Positions 22,591-33,607 of a DNA stretch of 64,000 nt are shown here, one piece after another. This DNA is from Proteles cristata cristata (lineage: Eukaryota > Chordata > Mammalia > Carnivora > Hyaenidae), in assembly GCA_017311185.1 (NCBI GenBank), contig JAESUZ010003399.1, positions 372,001-436,000 of the forward strand. The letters are read 5' to 3'. The position numbers and the translations under genes are program-made. The stretch's first letter is position 1, and every line of letters begins with the position of its first letter. The notes below the pieces were generated by a model that worked only from the letters and a program-made list of their open reading frames with translations, was not told the origin of the DNA and did no database searches.

Positions 22591-23424
22591 TTTTGCTAGG
22601 TTTCCTTTCTCATACTTGGTGAAGCTAAGAATGGCGACATCCCTCCATGACTCTGTGGCTGCTAGGATGGCCCATCTCATACCTTATTGTCACTGTCCGG
22701 GTAGTATCCCTATTAACTGCAGGAATAAAGAGGCTGTACCTCTGTGTAGCCCATGTTTGATGCAGAGTGACCTAAGAATAAATAAACAAATAAATGAAAG
22801 AATTCAAACAAGGCACAGAGGTACAAGAGTGAATGAATCTAAGGGGATCTTCCAGTGGGTTGCTTCAGCTGGAGGTTGATTAGGAGGGTAAAGGGCCCGA
22901 GAGGGAACTGAGGCCACACGATTTCATTAGCATTGTAGCCCCACAGACCGTGAGTGACTGGATTATTGATTTCAAGTTTCTGTCTTAGCTTCATTTTATT
23001 TTTGCGTTGTTCCTTAAACATGGCTGGAAAACTTGCAGACATTATTAGAGACTTCACCCTACCATGGCTCTTGGCTTCACACAGTGCTAAGCCGTGATGG
23101 CTGGATTTGTTTCCGAAGTCTGTCTGGATTTGTGTCCAGCTGGAACCTGGCAGGGGGAAGGAGGTTATTGGGGGCAAGGTTGTGAAAATGTGCAAGCGCT
23201 CATCATTTCGTGCAGTGGAGAGTTTTGGAGAGTTCAATAGCTTCATCTCACACTTTGTGAATCTACACAGCCAGGTTTCCCAAAGTCCATCTCAACAAAT
23301 TTCTTCAAAACATTAACGTGTAAGAGTACAGTTTCCATTATTTTCGTGATAATAAGGCACCATTAAAGATCATGGGTTCCCTTCTCCTTAAACTTTTTTT
23401 TTTCTGGTAGCATTATCTCATGTT
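22591..23424. other. Unique sequence
   Basis: No repeat recognised apart from an A-rich ataaataaacaaataaatg run at 22780-22797. The minus frame at 22839-23246 (135 codons) overlaps a plus frame and shows no known domain. Confidence 0.4.
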
Positions 23425-23666
23425 ATTTTTTTAAAAATTTTTAATGTTTATTTATTCTTTTGAGAGAGACAGAGACAGAGAGAGACAGAGAGACAGAGCA
23501 TGAGCAAGGGAGGTCAGAGAGAGAGGGAGAGATACAGAATCTGAAGCAGGCTCCAGGCTCTGAGCTGTCAGCACAGAGTCTGACATGGGGCTCAAACCCA
23601 CAAACTGTGAGATCATGACCTGAGCTGAAGTTGGATGTTTAACCGACTGAGCCACCCAGGTGCCCC
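23425..23666 (-). repeat. CAN-SINE (antisense)
   Basis: ttttttaaaaatttttaatgtttatttattcttttgagagag through the expanded GAGACA-rich middle to aaccgactgagccacccaggtgcccc. It is intermediate in age. Flanks atctcatgtt and atcccacgtt may be an eroded target-site duplication. Confidence 0.93.
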
Positions 23667-23799
23667 ATCCCACGTTCTTATAATTTCCTTCTTAATAATT
23701 TTCTTCATAAAAACATCCACATCAACTTTTTAAGACACATAAGTTTCAACTTACTATTATGTGTCTCTGGAGTTTTCCCTAAAATGCTAAAAAGTGACA

Positions 23800-24015
23800 T
23801 TGATAGTTAATATTTAGATTGATGTTCGTCACTGTTCTAAGTTTCTTATACTCAAGAGCTCATTTAATCCTCATAGCGATCATATGAGGTAGGTCCTCTT
23901 ATTATTTCAATTATAGAGGGGGAAACCAAGGCACAAAGAGGTTAAGAAATTTCCCTGAGGTCACGCAGCTAGTGGTGGAATCATGCTTCAAACCTGGTGG
24001 TCTGGCTCAGGCTCC
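23800..24015 (-). repeat. MIR (antisense)
   Basis: gagctcatttaatcctcatagcgatcatatgaggtaggtcctcttattatttcaattatagagggggaaaccaaggcacaaagaggttaagaaatttccctgaggtcacgcagctagtggtgg: a near-textbook antisense MIR. Confidence 0.88.
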
Positions 24016-24749
24016 GTGCTCCCAACAGCCTTGCTATACGGTCTCACAAGAGAAAACCTTGTACTACGTCTTTTCCAGGAGACTGGACATAACTGTACGT
24101 CAGTTTCTTCTCTGTGGTCTGAGAGAAGGAGCCGGTGGCCTTCTTCCTCTGCTCTTGGAAAGAGTAGTTAGATCGCTCAGGATGTGCACGAGACCCTGAG
24201 GCTCACTGAGGCAGCCTCTAGAAGAAGCTTAATAAACCAGACTTCACACATCCTCCTGAAGGCCTTGGGTGCCTAAACACCGCTCAAGAGGGGGCCTTCC
24301 TTGTCTTGTTTGGGACCAGACCCTACCTGTGAACCTATCCTGCTCTGGGCAGGATAAAGGCCACGCCACTCAAGGTTAACCCCATAAGAGTCCTCTTCGA
24401 AGTGGGAATGTCTGTGCTCGTAGCACAAACAAAATGGCAGAAGCAGGGTAACTGTGAAGTGCAGGCAGGGATTCCCTGTGACATGTTCATCCACAGTGGC
24501 TCATTCCAAAGGTCTGAAGAGGAGAAGATTAGCACTCTTGACTAAAGGTAAACATGTGGTCCGAGGTGCTCCTCTTCATCCTACTGCTTCCCACGCACGT
24601 GGGGATACGGTCATGATAACCATGGAGAGCAGAACAAGGAAAATGCTACTTGTTTCATCTTGTCCACATGGCACCACAGTTGCGCTTACACACATGGCTG
24701 CATCTCTTCGCATCAGACCCCTGAGGTTGCATCATTAGCTCCCTTGTCT
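24016..24749. other. Unique sequence
   Basis: No repeat or gene recognised. Overlapping frames on both strands (24273-24494 minus, 24454-24738 plus) have no signature. Confidence 0.4.
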
Positions 24750-24860
24750 CATCTAAAGAAACAATTTAGAGACTCGAAGATCACATCTGAGCAACCCACC
24801 TAGTCAGAGTCAGAGCCAGGGTAAGATTTCAGGTACCGCAGACGCCAAGCCCTAGCCTCT
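24750..24860 (-). repeat. Degenerate MIR-like fragment (antisense)
   Basis: cccttgtctcatctaaagaaacaatttagag ... cctagtcagagtcagagccagggtaagatttcaggtac loosely follows the antisense MIR core. Confidence 0.45.
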
Positions 24861-25894
24861 CCCCCTTACTGCCCTGTCTCCTAAGTTCTCCTAAGTAACT
24901 ATAGGTGATAACCTGGAGGGATGAGGGTAAGAATTATGGGGTAGGAGGGGCTACTTGTCTATTTCAGTCGGAATCCAACCCTCAAACCAGAGCAGTAAAG
25001 TTGCCCAGCTCTCCCCCTCCTGGGGAGAAACGAAACTTGAATTTCCCTAGGCCTATTCATTCTCTACCTCTGCTTCATAGAGAAATATGTGACACAACAG
25101 AGGGAAAATTAAAAAGTCAATAAACGGTCACACCCTCTGTGGCTGACACAAAAATTTCTGCAAGGCCCTGCATTTATAGCTGGAGAGGGGGAGACAGACA
25201 GAAGCAGCTATTTGCTGTTACTTCAAAGAACTTCAGGCTTCCGACCAAAATAGTCTTTGAACTTTTGAAGCACCTTTTCTAATATCTTGAGGAGGAGGGA
25301 ACCAATATCCTAGATTTTGAGATGATATTTTTAGCCTTGAAATCAGTTGTGTACTTTGCTCCCTCCTTCCATCACGAGTCCCTCACGCTGCGCGTTGAGT
25401 ATGTTGTTTTACTCAGGAGAGCATCTCGTGTGGGGCTGGTGCCCAGTGAAACTTGGATTATGACTCAATTAGAAAAAAAAAAAAGAAGAAGACCTCAAAA
25501 TATTTATAAGTAAAAAACTGTTCCATGGAGTCAAGACATAATTTAAAATATGTTCATCAAATTTAAAAAAATAGGAATGCTTATTTTTAAGCTTAATAAA
25601 AGTGCTTATTAAAATAGATTTGCAGATGCTGTGGTCCATATGCATATTGCATATCTGTGTTCCCTATATGAATATATTAAGCTGAAAATGTTATGTGCCA
25701 TATGCACATATTCTTTCCTTTATTAAGAGCAGTACTAGCAATGGAATTAAGACGAATCACAGACAACTGAGTCCATTGATTACCATCTTCAACAAGAAAC
25801 GCTAACACCAGACTTTATGCTTTGTCCTTTTTAATCCCCACGTGCAGCCTGTCAGCAGGACCTTCTTCTGGTTCTAACCCTATGCTGGGTTTCA
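24861..25894. other. Unique sequence
   Basis: No gene seen. An A-rich/GAA run lies near 25470-25492. No repeat family assigned. Confidence 0.4.
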
Positions 25895-26535
25895 AGTCTG
25901 CTCTCATGTCATTACATCGGCTACCATCATTTAGTCCAGGGCACCTTAAGCTCCTGCCTAGGTCTCTGAAGCAGACTTCCAACTGATCTCTCCCTTCCCA
26001 CTACTAATTCCTCCACCCCGGGCTCCTCAAGTCAATAAACCTGATGGTCATCAGTGCTTTGATTTTGCCCTCCAAGGATCAAACCTTCCAATCTTGGACA
26101 ATGACACCTTAGCTGTCCCTTGAGAACTGTCTACCCTTCTCTACATTAGCCTTGGGGGCGTGCCATTGACTGGGGAGCCCTCCCCGCTCCCATTCTGAAG
26201 ATTGAGCAGGTGATCTAAGCTGGACATTCGGATGCTGCTCCTGGAGCTGGAGTCTAAAACAAGGACCACAAGAGCTGTGGTTGACTGGTGATCAGTGACT
26301 TCCTGCTGTTTGGATGTCCAGCAGGCCTGGGCACCCAGCCTTCCTAAGAGCTGCTTGTTCAAAGATTTTTATCATTTCAGATTCTTTCCCTTGTTTTTTC
26401 CAGAACTGTTGTGTTTGTAACTAAAAAGCCCTAACTGAGCCTAGCCGACTTTGAGAATATGGTGAGGAAACATGACCCCTCTGCTTACAATTGTAATGAG
26501 TTCCCAATGTGTTCAGAATACAGTGCAAGCATTAT
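25895..26535 (+). mobile_element. Dispersed L2 fragments (sense)
   Basis: 25900-26010 (tttagtccagggcacctt...tccaactgatctctcccttcccac) and 26470-26535 (catgacccctctgcttacaattgtaatgagttcccaatgtgttcagaatacagtgc) match successive L2 segments (cctaactggtctccctgcttcc; catgtcactcccctgctcaaa...tggcttcccat). The 440 bp between are too decayed to call. Confidence 0.5.
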
Positions 26536-26680
26536 CACGGTGCCGGGTGATCTCGTCCTGCCTGTGTCCCCAGTGGATGACTTGACAAGCATCTATGGGG
26601 CTCATTTACAGATCAGGGAGGTGAGGCTCAGATGGTTCAGTGACTTGCACTAAATTGCACAACTCTAAGCAAATAGAGCA
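26530..26680 (-). repeat. MIR-like fragment (antisense)
   Basis: cagatcagggaggtgaggctcagatggttcagtgacttgcactaaattgcacaactc matches the antisense MIR core (cagatgaggaaactgaggctcagag...gtgacttgcccaaggtcacac). Confidence 0.6.
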
Positions 26681-26706
26681 GAGACGGAAATCATTCAGAA
26701 TTATTC

Positions 26707-27289
26707 CCAAATTATACTCAGGGTTCTCCAGAGAATCAGAATCAATAGGATACAGAGAGAGAAATACATAGATAGATATAAAAGATGGTTTGTTATGGGG
26801 TTTGGCTCATGCTGGTATAGAGACGCAGAAGCCCCACGATCTGTCATGTGCAAGCTGGAGACCCAGGACAGTCGGTGGTGTAAACCTGTCCCCTTGCAAA
26901 GCCCTGAGAATCTCAGGGCTAATGGTGTACATCCTGGTCTGAGCCCCAAACTCTGAGAATTGGGAGCCCCATTGTCTGAGGGCAGGAGAAGATGGACGTC
27001 CCAGGTCATGCAGGAAGCAAATTCTCCTCTCCTCTGCCCCTTTTTTCCCTATTCATTCCCTCAACAGATTAGATGATGCCAACCCACATTGGTGAGAGTG
27101 ACTCGTTTGGTTTTTTTTGTTTTGTTTTGTTTTGTTTTGTGGTTGTTTTTTTAACTCAGTCTGATGATTCAAATGCTAAGGTCTTCCTGAGACACCTCAC
27201 AGAGACACCCAGGAAGAATGTTTTACCAGCTTTCTGGGCATCCCTTCACCTAGTCAAGTTGACACTTAAAAAATAAATCATCCAACATT
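26707..27289 (-). mobile_element. Solo MaLR/ERVL-type LTR (antisense)
   Basis: The left edge actcagggttctccagagaatcagaatcaataggat and the right edge tagtcaagttgacacttaaaaaataaatcatcc are the two ends of a mammalian MaLR-type LTR in reverse. Internal blocks agccccacgatctgtc, gcaagctggagacccaggacag and gatgatgccaacccacattgg agree. No internal retroviral coding sequence flanks it, so it is a solitary LTR. A (TTTTG)n expansion lies within. The subfamily (MLT1-like) is from memory. Confidence 0.72.
27110..27142 (+). repeat. (TTTTG)n microsatellite inside the LTR
   Basis: Five or so TTTTG units bounded by T-rich sequence, interrupting the normal LTR order between the cacattggtgagagtgac and actcagtctgatgattcaaatg blocks. 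It looks like an insertion or expansion. Confidence 0.8.
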
Positions 27290-28595
27290 CTTGGCTCTTT
27301 CTTTCTTGTAAGCTATTTGGTTTCTTTTGCTCACTAACTTATTCCCTGGGACCAGAGTACAGCAAGTCGCATTCAATTTTGCACATGGCAGGATGTATTT
27401 TTAGAGGGTCTGGAAGAGCTTATGTATCTTTCTTCTACCAAACTCAAAGGGTGTCAAATGACCCTCAACTCTAAATTCCTTGAAAGTTTATCCCGATATC
27501 AAATTACTTGTTTAGTTTGTGTAACATATTTGAGGATGCTCCGTAAATCTTTTTAGTTACATGGAAAATTGCATTTGTGACAGAGCGATTAAGGGGGAAT
27601 TAGTTCAATATGGCACCATTTGGGGGAATGAAGTGGGCATGGCAGAGATCTCATTGCAGACCATTAAATATTTGTCCCCGTGAGTGGAAGGGCATTGTGA
27701 ACTGCTCCCACACTTATAATCCCTAGTTTTCCTTTCTCGGATACATTATTTGCATAAAATTGAAAGAAGACTTTACAGGAACCAGGGCTGGGAACAAAAT
27801 GGGCCATGTCTCTCTCGTTTTGCTTCTGCCAAATAATCTGTAAATTATAGTCCATTGCCGTTTTTTCATTAATTGCACATATTCTTTTTCATTTGGCTGC
27901 AAATTCCATCACTTTGGCCAAAAATGTGTACTTCTGCGACAGCACAAAGTAAGCACTTTGAAAGGACAAGCAGTTCAGAGAGAGTAGGTAATTATACCAA
28001 GAAAACCAAATGCAAGAGGAGAATAAAGCCCCCAAGATTGAAATGAGAGAAAATGCCAAACTAAAACAAAGTCACCTACAACGAGATACATGGTGGAGGA
28101 GTTGAGGGCCAGAGGGAAGACCAGTCCCTCTTCTAAGTATTTCTGTGTCTGTGTAGTGAGGCTCTTTCCTGTAGGCCTCCTTTCTCTATGGCCAAGTGCA
28201 CCACCCCCACCTACCACCATTTGCCCTGGGTTATGTACTGAGCACATCTTGTGTGAGACACTTCTCCCTTTGCTACACCATGCTTCCTTTCCTGCTCATG
28301 GCTGCACAGTGTGTCAGCCATGATGGTGCCCATATATTTTTTTTTTTCAGGGCAGAAAACAGAGTTGGAAACCCTCATGGATTTTCACAGGAATTCACCG
28401 AGTAAGCCTACACCATCTGACTCCAGGGCTGGGCATACTTATGTCTGAATTCTGAATGCCATTCTCTTGCTTCATCAGAAACCTCCAGAGATAGTGCTGG
28501 ATGACATGCGGAAAGTGCCTGAGCACATTCTTCCGGAGAAGGCTTTGTATCTGTAGGTTTCAAATTAGCTAATTAAACTTTCTTGTATTTGGGGG
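27290..28595. other. Unique sequence, possible conserved noncoding segment
   Basis: No repeat recognised. 27590-27960 is AT-rich, unique-looking and free of long frames, and it contains several homeobox-like TAAT/ATTA cores (ttcattaattgcacatattc). No gene evidence. Confidence 0.35.
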
Positions 28596-28710
28596 GAGAT
28601 TTGGGAGGTGGGTGGGCTATGACTACTCTCTATCTTCATTTTGCTGAATTGTCCAAACTTGAAAGGGTGCATTTTACTGTATGCAAGTTATCCCTTCATT
28701 ATAAAAATTA
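28596..28710 (+). mobile_element. Ancient L1 3'-terminal fragment (probable)
   Basis: tgaattgtccaaacttgaaagggtgcattttactgtatgcaagttatcccttcattataaaa resembles old L1 3' ends (cacttgaaatgggtgaattttatgttatgtaaattatacctcaataaa). Confidence 0.5.
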
Positions 28711-29634
28711 TGATTACTGGCCATCCCTGGTCCCACTATTGAGCAGAAAGTCTGAGTTGAGTTCTCATGAGAGAGAGAATTGCCAGTGCTCTGTCTCACC
28801 CCTCCTAAGCCCGGCACTTTTGCAAACTCAGTCTCAGAGGAGATGAGTAAGATTTATAGTTGGTTAAACACAAACACAAAACTTCTAACGTTTATTCCAT
28901 CCTAGAGTGGAGAATCACTTTTTTGTGTAAAGACATTATTTGAGTTGCTTAGGGTTAGTAGACTGGAAATGTTTTTTGCAGGACATTACTTCCCCATATT
29001 TAATCACATAATTATATATATTTTAATAGAAAGCTAATTTGTAATTTCTAAACAATCAACAGGCTGCTGGGGAAGGGCTTTAGGAATAATGGAACAGTTT
29101 TCTTTGACATGGTACACCTCTGTTCGTGGATCTCGTTGCTCATTCCAGAGCCATGGCACTACCAATAGAAGAACGGATTTTTTTGGTCTTTACATAACTT
29201 CTTACATGTTTTGGAAAGACCAGATAAAGACCAGTGATATCTGAACTTTTCAGACATGTTGGATCATCATTTCTTCCTGAAAGCGAAAGCTTGGGAAAAA
29301 ATACAACGTGTGCACACAACTTCCGAATGCTTCATCCTTCGTGGATCTGATACAGTATGGGATTTTCTCAGAATAATTTTTTAAGGCAATAGCGTTTTGC
29401 TTTGCTTTTTATTGGCATTCATTTTTTCGACTGTGCTGATGGCTTTCCTCCCTTAAGACCTCATGCCATGTCAGTGTGGGTTCGGATAGGAAAAATCGAG
29501 CCACTGTAAGTATTCCGGGAATAAAGGGGCTTAATATGGACATTAGGACTTAGGTGAATACGGGGAGAATTCTGGGAGGAGAGATCAGGAGAGCTCCGGC
29601 TGGAAGATGAGGGCAGACTTGGGGACCTCCACTT
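28711..29634. other. Unique sequence
   Basis: No gene or repeat recognised over about 900 bp. Confidence 0.4.
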
Positions 29635-29900
29635 GAAACAAAGAAGGTGGCTTATGGGGCGCCTGGGTGGCTTAGTCGGTTAAGCATCTGACTTTCGCTT
29701 AGGTCATGATCTCGCGGTTCGTGGGTTCGAGCCCCGTGTCGGGCTCTGTGCTGACTGCCAGCTCAGAGCCTGGAGCCTGTTTCAGTCTGTCACTCCCTCT
29801 CTCTCTGACCTTCCCCTGCTCACTCTCTCTCTCTCTCTCTCCTAGAAATAAATAAAACATAAAAAAAAAAAAAAGAACGAAAGAAAGAAACAAAGAAGGT
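29635..29900 (+). repeat. Young CAN-SINE (sense) with 14-bp TSD and 7 extra 5' bases
   Basis: SINE 29656-29870 followed by an A-rich (GAAA)-like tail. gaaacaaagaaggt occurs at 29635-29648 and 29887-29900. Seven bases (ggcttat) separate the left repeat from the SINE start, perhaps untemplated 5' addition. Young marks are present: ggcttagtcggttaag, actgccagctcag, and ctctctcctagaaataaataaaac, the last an acceptor-like tract plus AATAAA. Confidence 0.94.
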
Positions 29901-30229
29901 ATTAGTTCTCAAAGGCTTGCTGGGAAATGCTGCGATTCTCAAAAGTACCTGAGAAAGCTCCTACCAACTGCTTTGGTCTGTAACAGACAGGTCGGCGTGC
30001 CCCAAATCCCTGCAGAGAAGCTCTGTGAATCCCGCCTCTGCTTCCAGCTCTGGCACAGCACCTCTGGAGAACTGAGGAGTCCCTCCCTCCTCCTCTGCCA
30101 CCAGATCCACGTGGGCTTCTTTCACAGGCAAGCTCTATCCTGGACCAGACAGGGACGCTGGGAGATAATGCTGTCCCCCGTTTCTCCTGCCATTTCGGTG
30201 CAGTGGGGTGGGTGATGCCCTGCAGTACG
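29901..30229. other. Unique sequence
   Basis: About 330 bp with no recognisable gene or repeat. Confidence 0.4.
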
Positions 30230-30560
30230 TCATCTTCACACACGCGCCATCCCATCTTCCTGGAACACTGCTCCTCTTACACCTGCCCTTCAGGTCTCAC
30301 TCCAAATGTCACAACCTAGAGCAGCCTTCCTGGACGACAGCGTCTAAAGCATGGCCTTCCGAACTAATCTCTCATCAAACCCTACTTTTTCCCTCATAAA
30401 GCTTATTACAATGTGTAAGTAGGTTACTGTTGGATTTCCTGATTGTTGCCTAGCTCCTCACTGGAATGTTCTCTCCCTTGAGGTAGACACCAGATTGGCT
30501 CTGTTTGCTGCTGCTGTGTCTGCTTCCTAGTACAGCACTTGTAAACAAATATATGTTGAT
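30230..30560 (+). mobile_element. L2 3' region (sense)
   Basis: cttcctggaacactgctcctcttacacctgcccttcaggtctcactccaaatgtcac, agcagccttcctgga, cccctcataaagcttattacaatgtgtaag, ggaatgttctctcccttgaggtagacaccagattggctctgtttgctgctg, ctagtacagcacttgtaaacaaatatatgttgat track the last 330 bp of L2 in order. Confidence 0.8.
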
Positions 30561-30655
30561 TAAAACTTAGAATTTAATTGTTTTCTCTGAGCTATTCCGG
30601 GGGCCACCCCTTACCATTTACAAGGCATATGAAATCATCTAAAAAATAAAATAAG

Positions 30656-30801
30656 AATGAAACAGCAGAGGCACCTGGGTGGCTCAGTCGGTTAAGTGGC
30701 TGAATTTGGCTCAGGTTATGATCTCACAGTTTGTGAGTTTGAGTCCCATGTCGGGCTCTGTGCTGACAGCTCAGAGCGTGGAGCCTGCTTCAGAGTCTGT
30801 G

Positions 30802-30837
<36 letters not shown>

Positions 30838-30918
30838 CTTTCCCCACATGTGCTCTGTCTCTCAAAAGTTAATAAATAAACATTAAAAAGATTTTTTTTT
30901 TAAATAATGAAACATCAG
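30656..30918 (+). repeat. CAN-SINE (sense), 13-bp TSD
   Basis: SINE 30669-30905, flanked by aatgaaacagcag (30656-30668) and aatgaaacatcag (30906-30918), 12 of 13 matching. It contains a long (CT)n run (about 30808-30835). It forms the left arm of an inverted SINE pair with 30992-31228. Confidence 0.94.
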
Positions 30919-30974
30919 TTGTTTCCAAGGTAGTCCTTTGCCTACTAGGGCATGCAGATATCACAGAATGAAGT

Positions 30975-31245
30975 TCATGTCCAACCTTTAATGTTTTATT
31001 TTATTTTATTTTTTTTATTTTTATTTTTTTATTTTTAGGAGAGAGAGAGAGATAGACAGTATGAGCAGGGGAGGGTCAGAGAGAGAGGGAATCACAGAAT
31101 GAAACAGGCTCCAGGCTCTGAGCTGGCAGTCAGCACAGAGCCCGACGCGGGGCTCGAACCCACGAACCGCGAGATCATGACCTAAGCGAAAGTCGGTCGC
31201 TTAACCGACTAAGCCACCCAGGCGCCCCTCATGTCCAACCTTTAA
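30975..31245 (-). repeat. Young CAN-SINE (antisense), perfect 17-bp TSD
   Basis: SINE 30992-31228. tcatgtccaacctttaa is exact at 30975-30991 and 31229-31245. The tail complement is an ATTTT-rich run about 45 bp long. It bears young-subgroup marks, but the acceptor position reads cctaaaa on its own strand, so the AG is lost. Confidence 0.96.
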
Positions 31246-31874
31246 ATAATTTGGTCTTGAATACATTGGTTCTAATATAACCAAAACCCTTATCCCAAGA
31301 AAACCTTTTACTTATTTCCTACTTAAGTTTAAGATGGCATCCATGTCTCATAGAAAAATATTATTCTTTTTATTTATGTGATGTATGCAGTGATCCATCC
31401 AGAGTAGAAAAGCTTCTATTAGCTTCCAAGGTTGGGAATGGTATATATGAGCTGAGAAATTTGGAACTGGTCTGTGTAGCCTGGGTTTCTGACCAACACA
31501 AACACTATTGCCCAGGGGGAAAAAAAAACCTTATAAAAAGAAGGTCCGTGGCGTCAGCTTGCTGAGTCTTGAAGCTACATATTACTATTTCAAACACAGT
31601 TTCAGTCAGGCTTAGTTAGTTTTGACTTGGGGAGAAAATAAAAGTGTGTGAATCCCTTCTTTGGTTTTGGATAACACAGACATACTATAACTTTATTTTT
31701 TTCCTCTGGAGGGAGAAGAATTTTTTAAAAAAATGTCTTCATTCGGATGTAGTATTGCGGCATCAACCCACCAGGTTAGATGTCTATCTAGTTAAGAGGG
31801 GGATTTTAATTAAAGAACATAAAATTTAAATGGTTTGGAAAATGTCAACATGGTCTTCTATTTTGAGCCCAACA
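31246..31874. other. Unique sequence
   Basis: No gene or repeat recognised. The frame at 31644-31829 is short and featureless. Confidence 0.4.
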
Positions 31875-32085
31875 CAGATGATAGAACAAGAGGGTATAAA
31901 TGAAAATTAAAGAAAAACAAATTCAGAACAGATGTCAGGAAGTGTTTCTTCTTTTTTTTTTTTTTTTTTCCACGCAGAGAATCATAAATGTGTGGAACAG
32001 CTTACCAGGGAAGATAGTTAAGGCAAGAAGAGGGAGGTCATTAAATAAACAATTAGACTGCAAATAGGTTGCAAAAGCAATGAGA
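31875..32085 (+). mobile_element. Ancient CR1/L3-like LINE relic
   Basis: gatgatagaacaagagggtataaatgaaaattaaagaaaaacaaattcagaacagatgtcaggaagtgtttcttc, then a poly-T run (31953-31969), then cagagaatcataaatgtgtggaacagcttaccagggaagatagttaaggc. This is the CR1-clade 3' region (agaac-agggg...aaattaaaagg...caggaag..ttcttc...gagtaatgaatgtgtggaac...ccaggaagtagt). CR1/L3 died out early in mammals, so this is among the oldest sequence in the window. The poly-T looks like a later insertion. Confidence 0.68.
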
Positions 32086-33484
32086 AGTGGGGAACCAAAT
32101 GGTACCCCCCTTCCCCAGTGTTTGGGTGTTGTGGATAAAGGGAAACCTTTGGACATCCCTCAAACCCTAAATGCCTAGACAGTGCACAGGGGTTTGCTGA
32201 TACTCCATTGTCTGTATTTCTGCGCCTCCAGTGTGAGCTTGTTGAGTGTATTGGAGATTTTCATGTTGGAATTCTTCCACTCAAACACATGTGCTTTAGG
32301 AGAAACACGAAGTGTGAAAACATTGAGTTCCAAGTAACAAGAGACAAGGCGACTAATGAATAGACTCTGAAATGATGAATAGATATGGACAGAGAACTGC
32401 ATCTACTGCCTGTATTAAATAAAAGGACTCAATAGGGACATTTTAGCTAATTACACTTGTCATTGTTTACATTTAAATAAGTGCTATTTTGACAAAACGT
32501 TCGTGGTAGTAGATGCCTGATTGCAAAGTTGACCGGCATCTGCCTTTACAGGACATGTCCTGTTTTGAATGATTTTGTTCTGTGTCCTATATTGACTTTG
32601 TCAAGAAGTCCTAGTTGTCCCATGTTCAGGTTTTATCCATAAATTACAAGAGTCAGCAGTTAGAGATATTTTCCACACAGTAATCAGGGCACATAACTGA
32701 CATTCAAGTTGATAATCGTACTTCTACATGGAAAGTTCTAGACAATGTGTATGGTCTCTCCTACCTGTTTGGCTCTTGGAAAACTAAAGAATGGACTGAG
32801 AAGAATTAAAAGTACTTTTTTTTTTCCACATTCAGAACAGGAGAAGATTGTTCTTGGGCCTAAGTCCCAAGTTGTGAGCAAGTAAACCATTGTTCATTAG
32901 AGATAACCTCACGCCAAGGCCACTGCTCTGAAAAGCAACCAAGTCTGAAGCTGCCTGTCCCCATCCTGTGGGGGGTCCTGCTGCAGGAAAGTTGCAAACC
33001 AATGATAACCCCAACTTCAGAAACTCAACAAATTAAAGACAGCCTTGCAACTGTAGACAACAGCCCATCAGCAAATGCATCACTCCCATGATCTTGCTTC
33101 TGAAGGTCGGCCTTCCTCCATTGTCTCCAGTGGCAGAGCTGAAATTTCTCGGTACCTAAACACGTCCACTTCTCAAAGTCCACAAAGCTCTGCAGGCAAG
33201 ACTCCCAAACCCTGCCTGTAAGACCAGCTCTGACTTTAGAAGACTGTGCACACCTCTCCCTTGGGAGCAAACTGGGAGGTTCACTGCTTTCACAGCAGAG
33301 CTAAACCTGAATTTTTTGTTAGTTCACAAATTTGCAAACCCTCTTAACGATTCATTCAACCCGTTTACAGTTGGTTCATACTTGTGAGTGACCGATGCAC
33401 TGATGTGGCACTTCTGTGTTTAAATTCAATCTTCTCTGTTCCTGTGGCAGTTGCTATTATGTCTTTCCCTCCCCCCCCCCCAAT
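32086..33484. other. Mostly unique; weak LTR-like block at 32830-33310
   Basis: 32940-33300 has blocks reminiscent of LTR sequence (ccccatcctgtggggggtcctgctgcagg; gccttgcaactg; acctctcccttgggagcaaactgggagg; tgctttcacag), but I cannot assign a family. The frames at 32832-33014 and 33025-33270 (minus) have no retroviral or host domain. A poly-C run lies at 33470-33481. Confidence 0.35.
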
Positions 33485-33562
33485 TAAGACAATTTTTTTT
33501 AGGGCAGTGTTAGGTTCACAGCAAAATTGAGAGGAAGGTGCAGAGACTTCCCCTATATCTGA

Positions 33563-33606
<44 letters not shown>
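33563..33606. repeat. (CG)n/(CA)n alternating purine-pyrimidine tract
   Basis: gtgcgcgcgcgc is followed by about 16 CA units. Both halves alternate strictly, which is the sequence type most prone to left-handed Z-DNA. It lies in the L1 3' UTR. Frames read through it are spurious. Confidence 0.92.

Positions 33607-33607
<1 letters not shown>

Noticed and set aside
26707..27289. Possible full endogenous retrovirus
   Set aside because: Only one LTR-like unit is present here and another unrelated one at 56705; no gag, pol or env-like frames lie beside either.
32830..33310. Possible LTR or processed pseudogene
   Set aside because: A few phrases look LTR-like, but no end motifs, target duplication or domain could be identified; left as unassigned.
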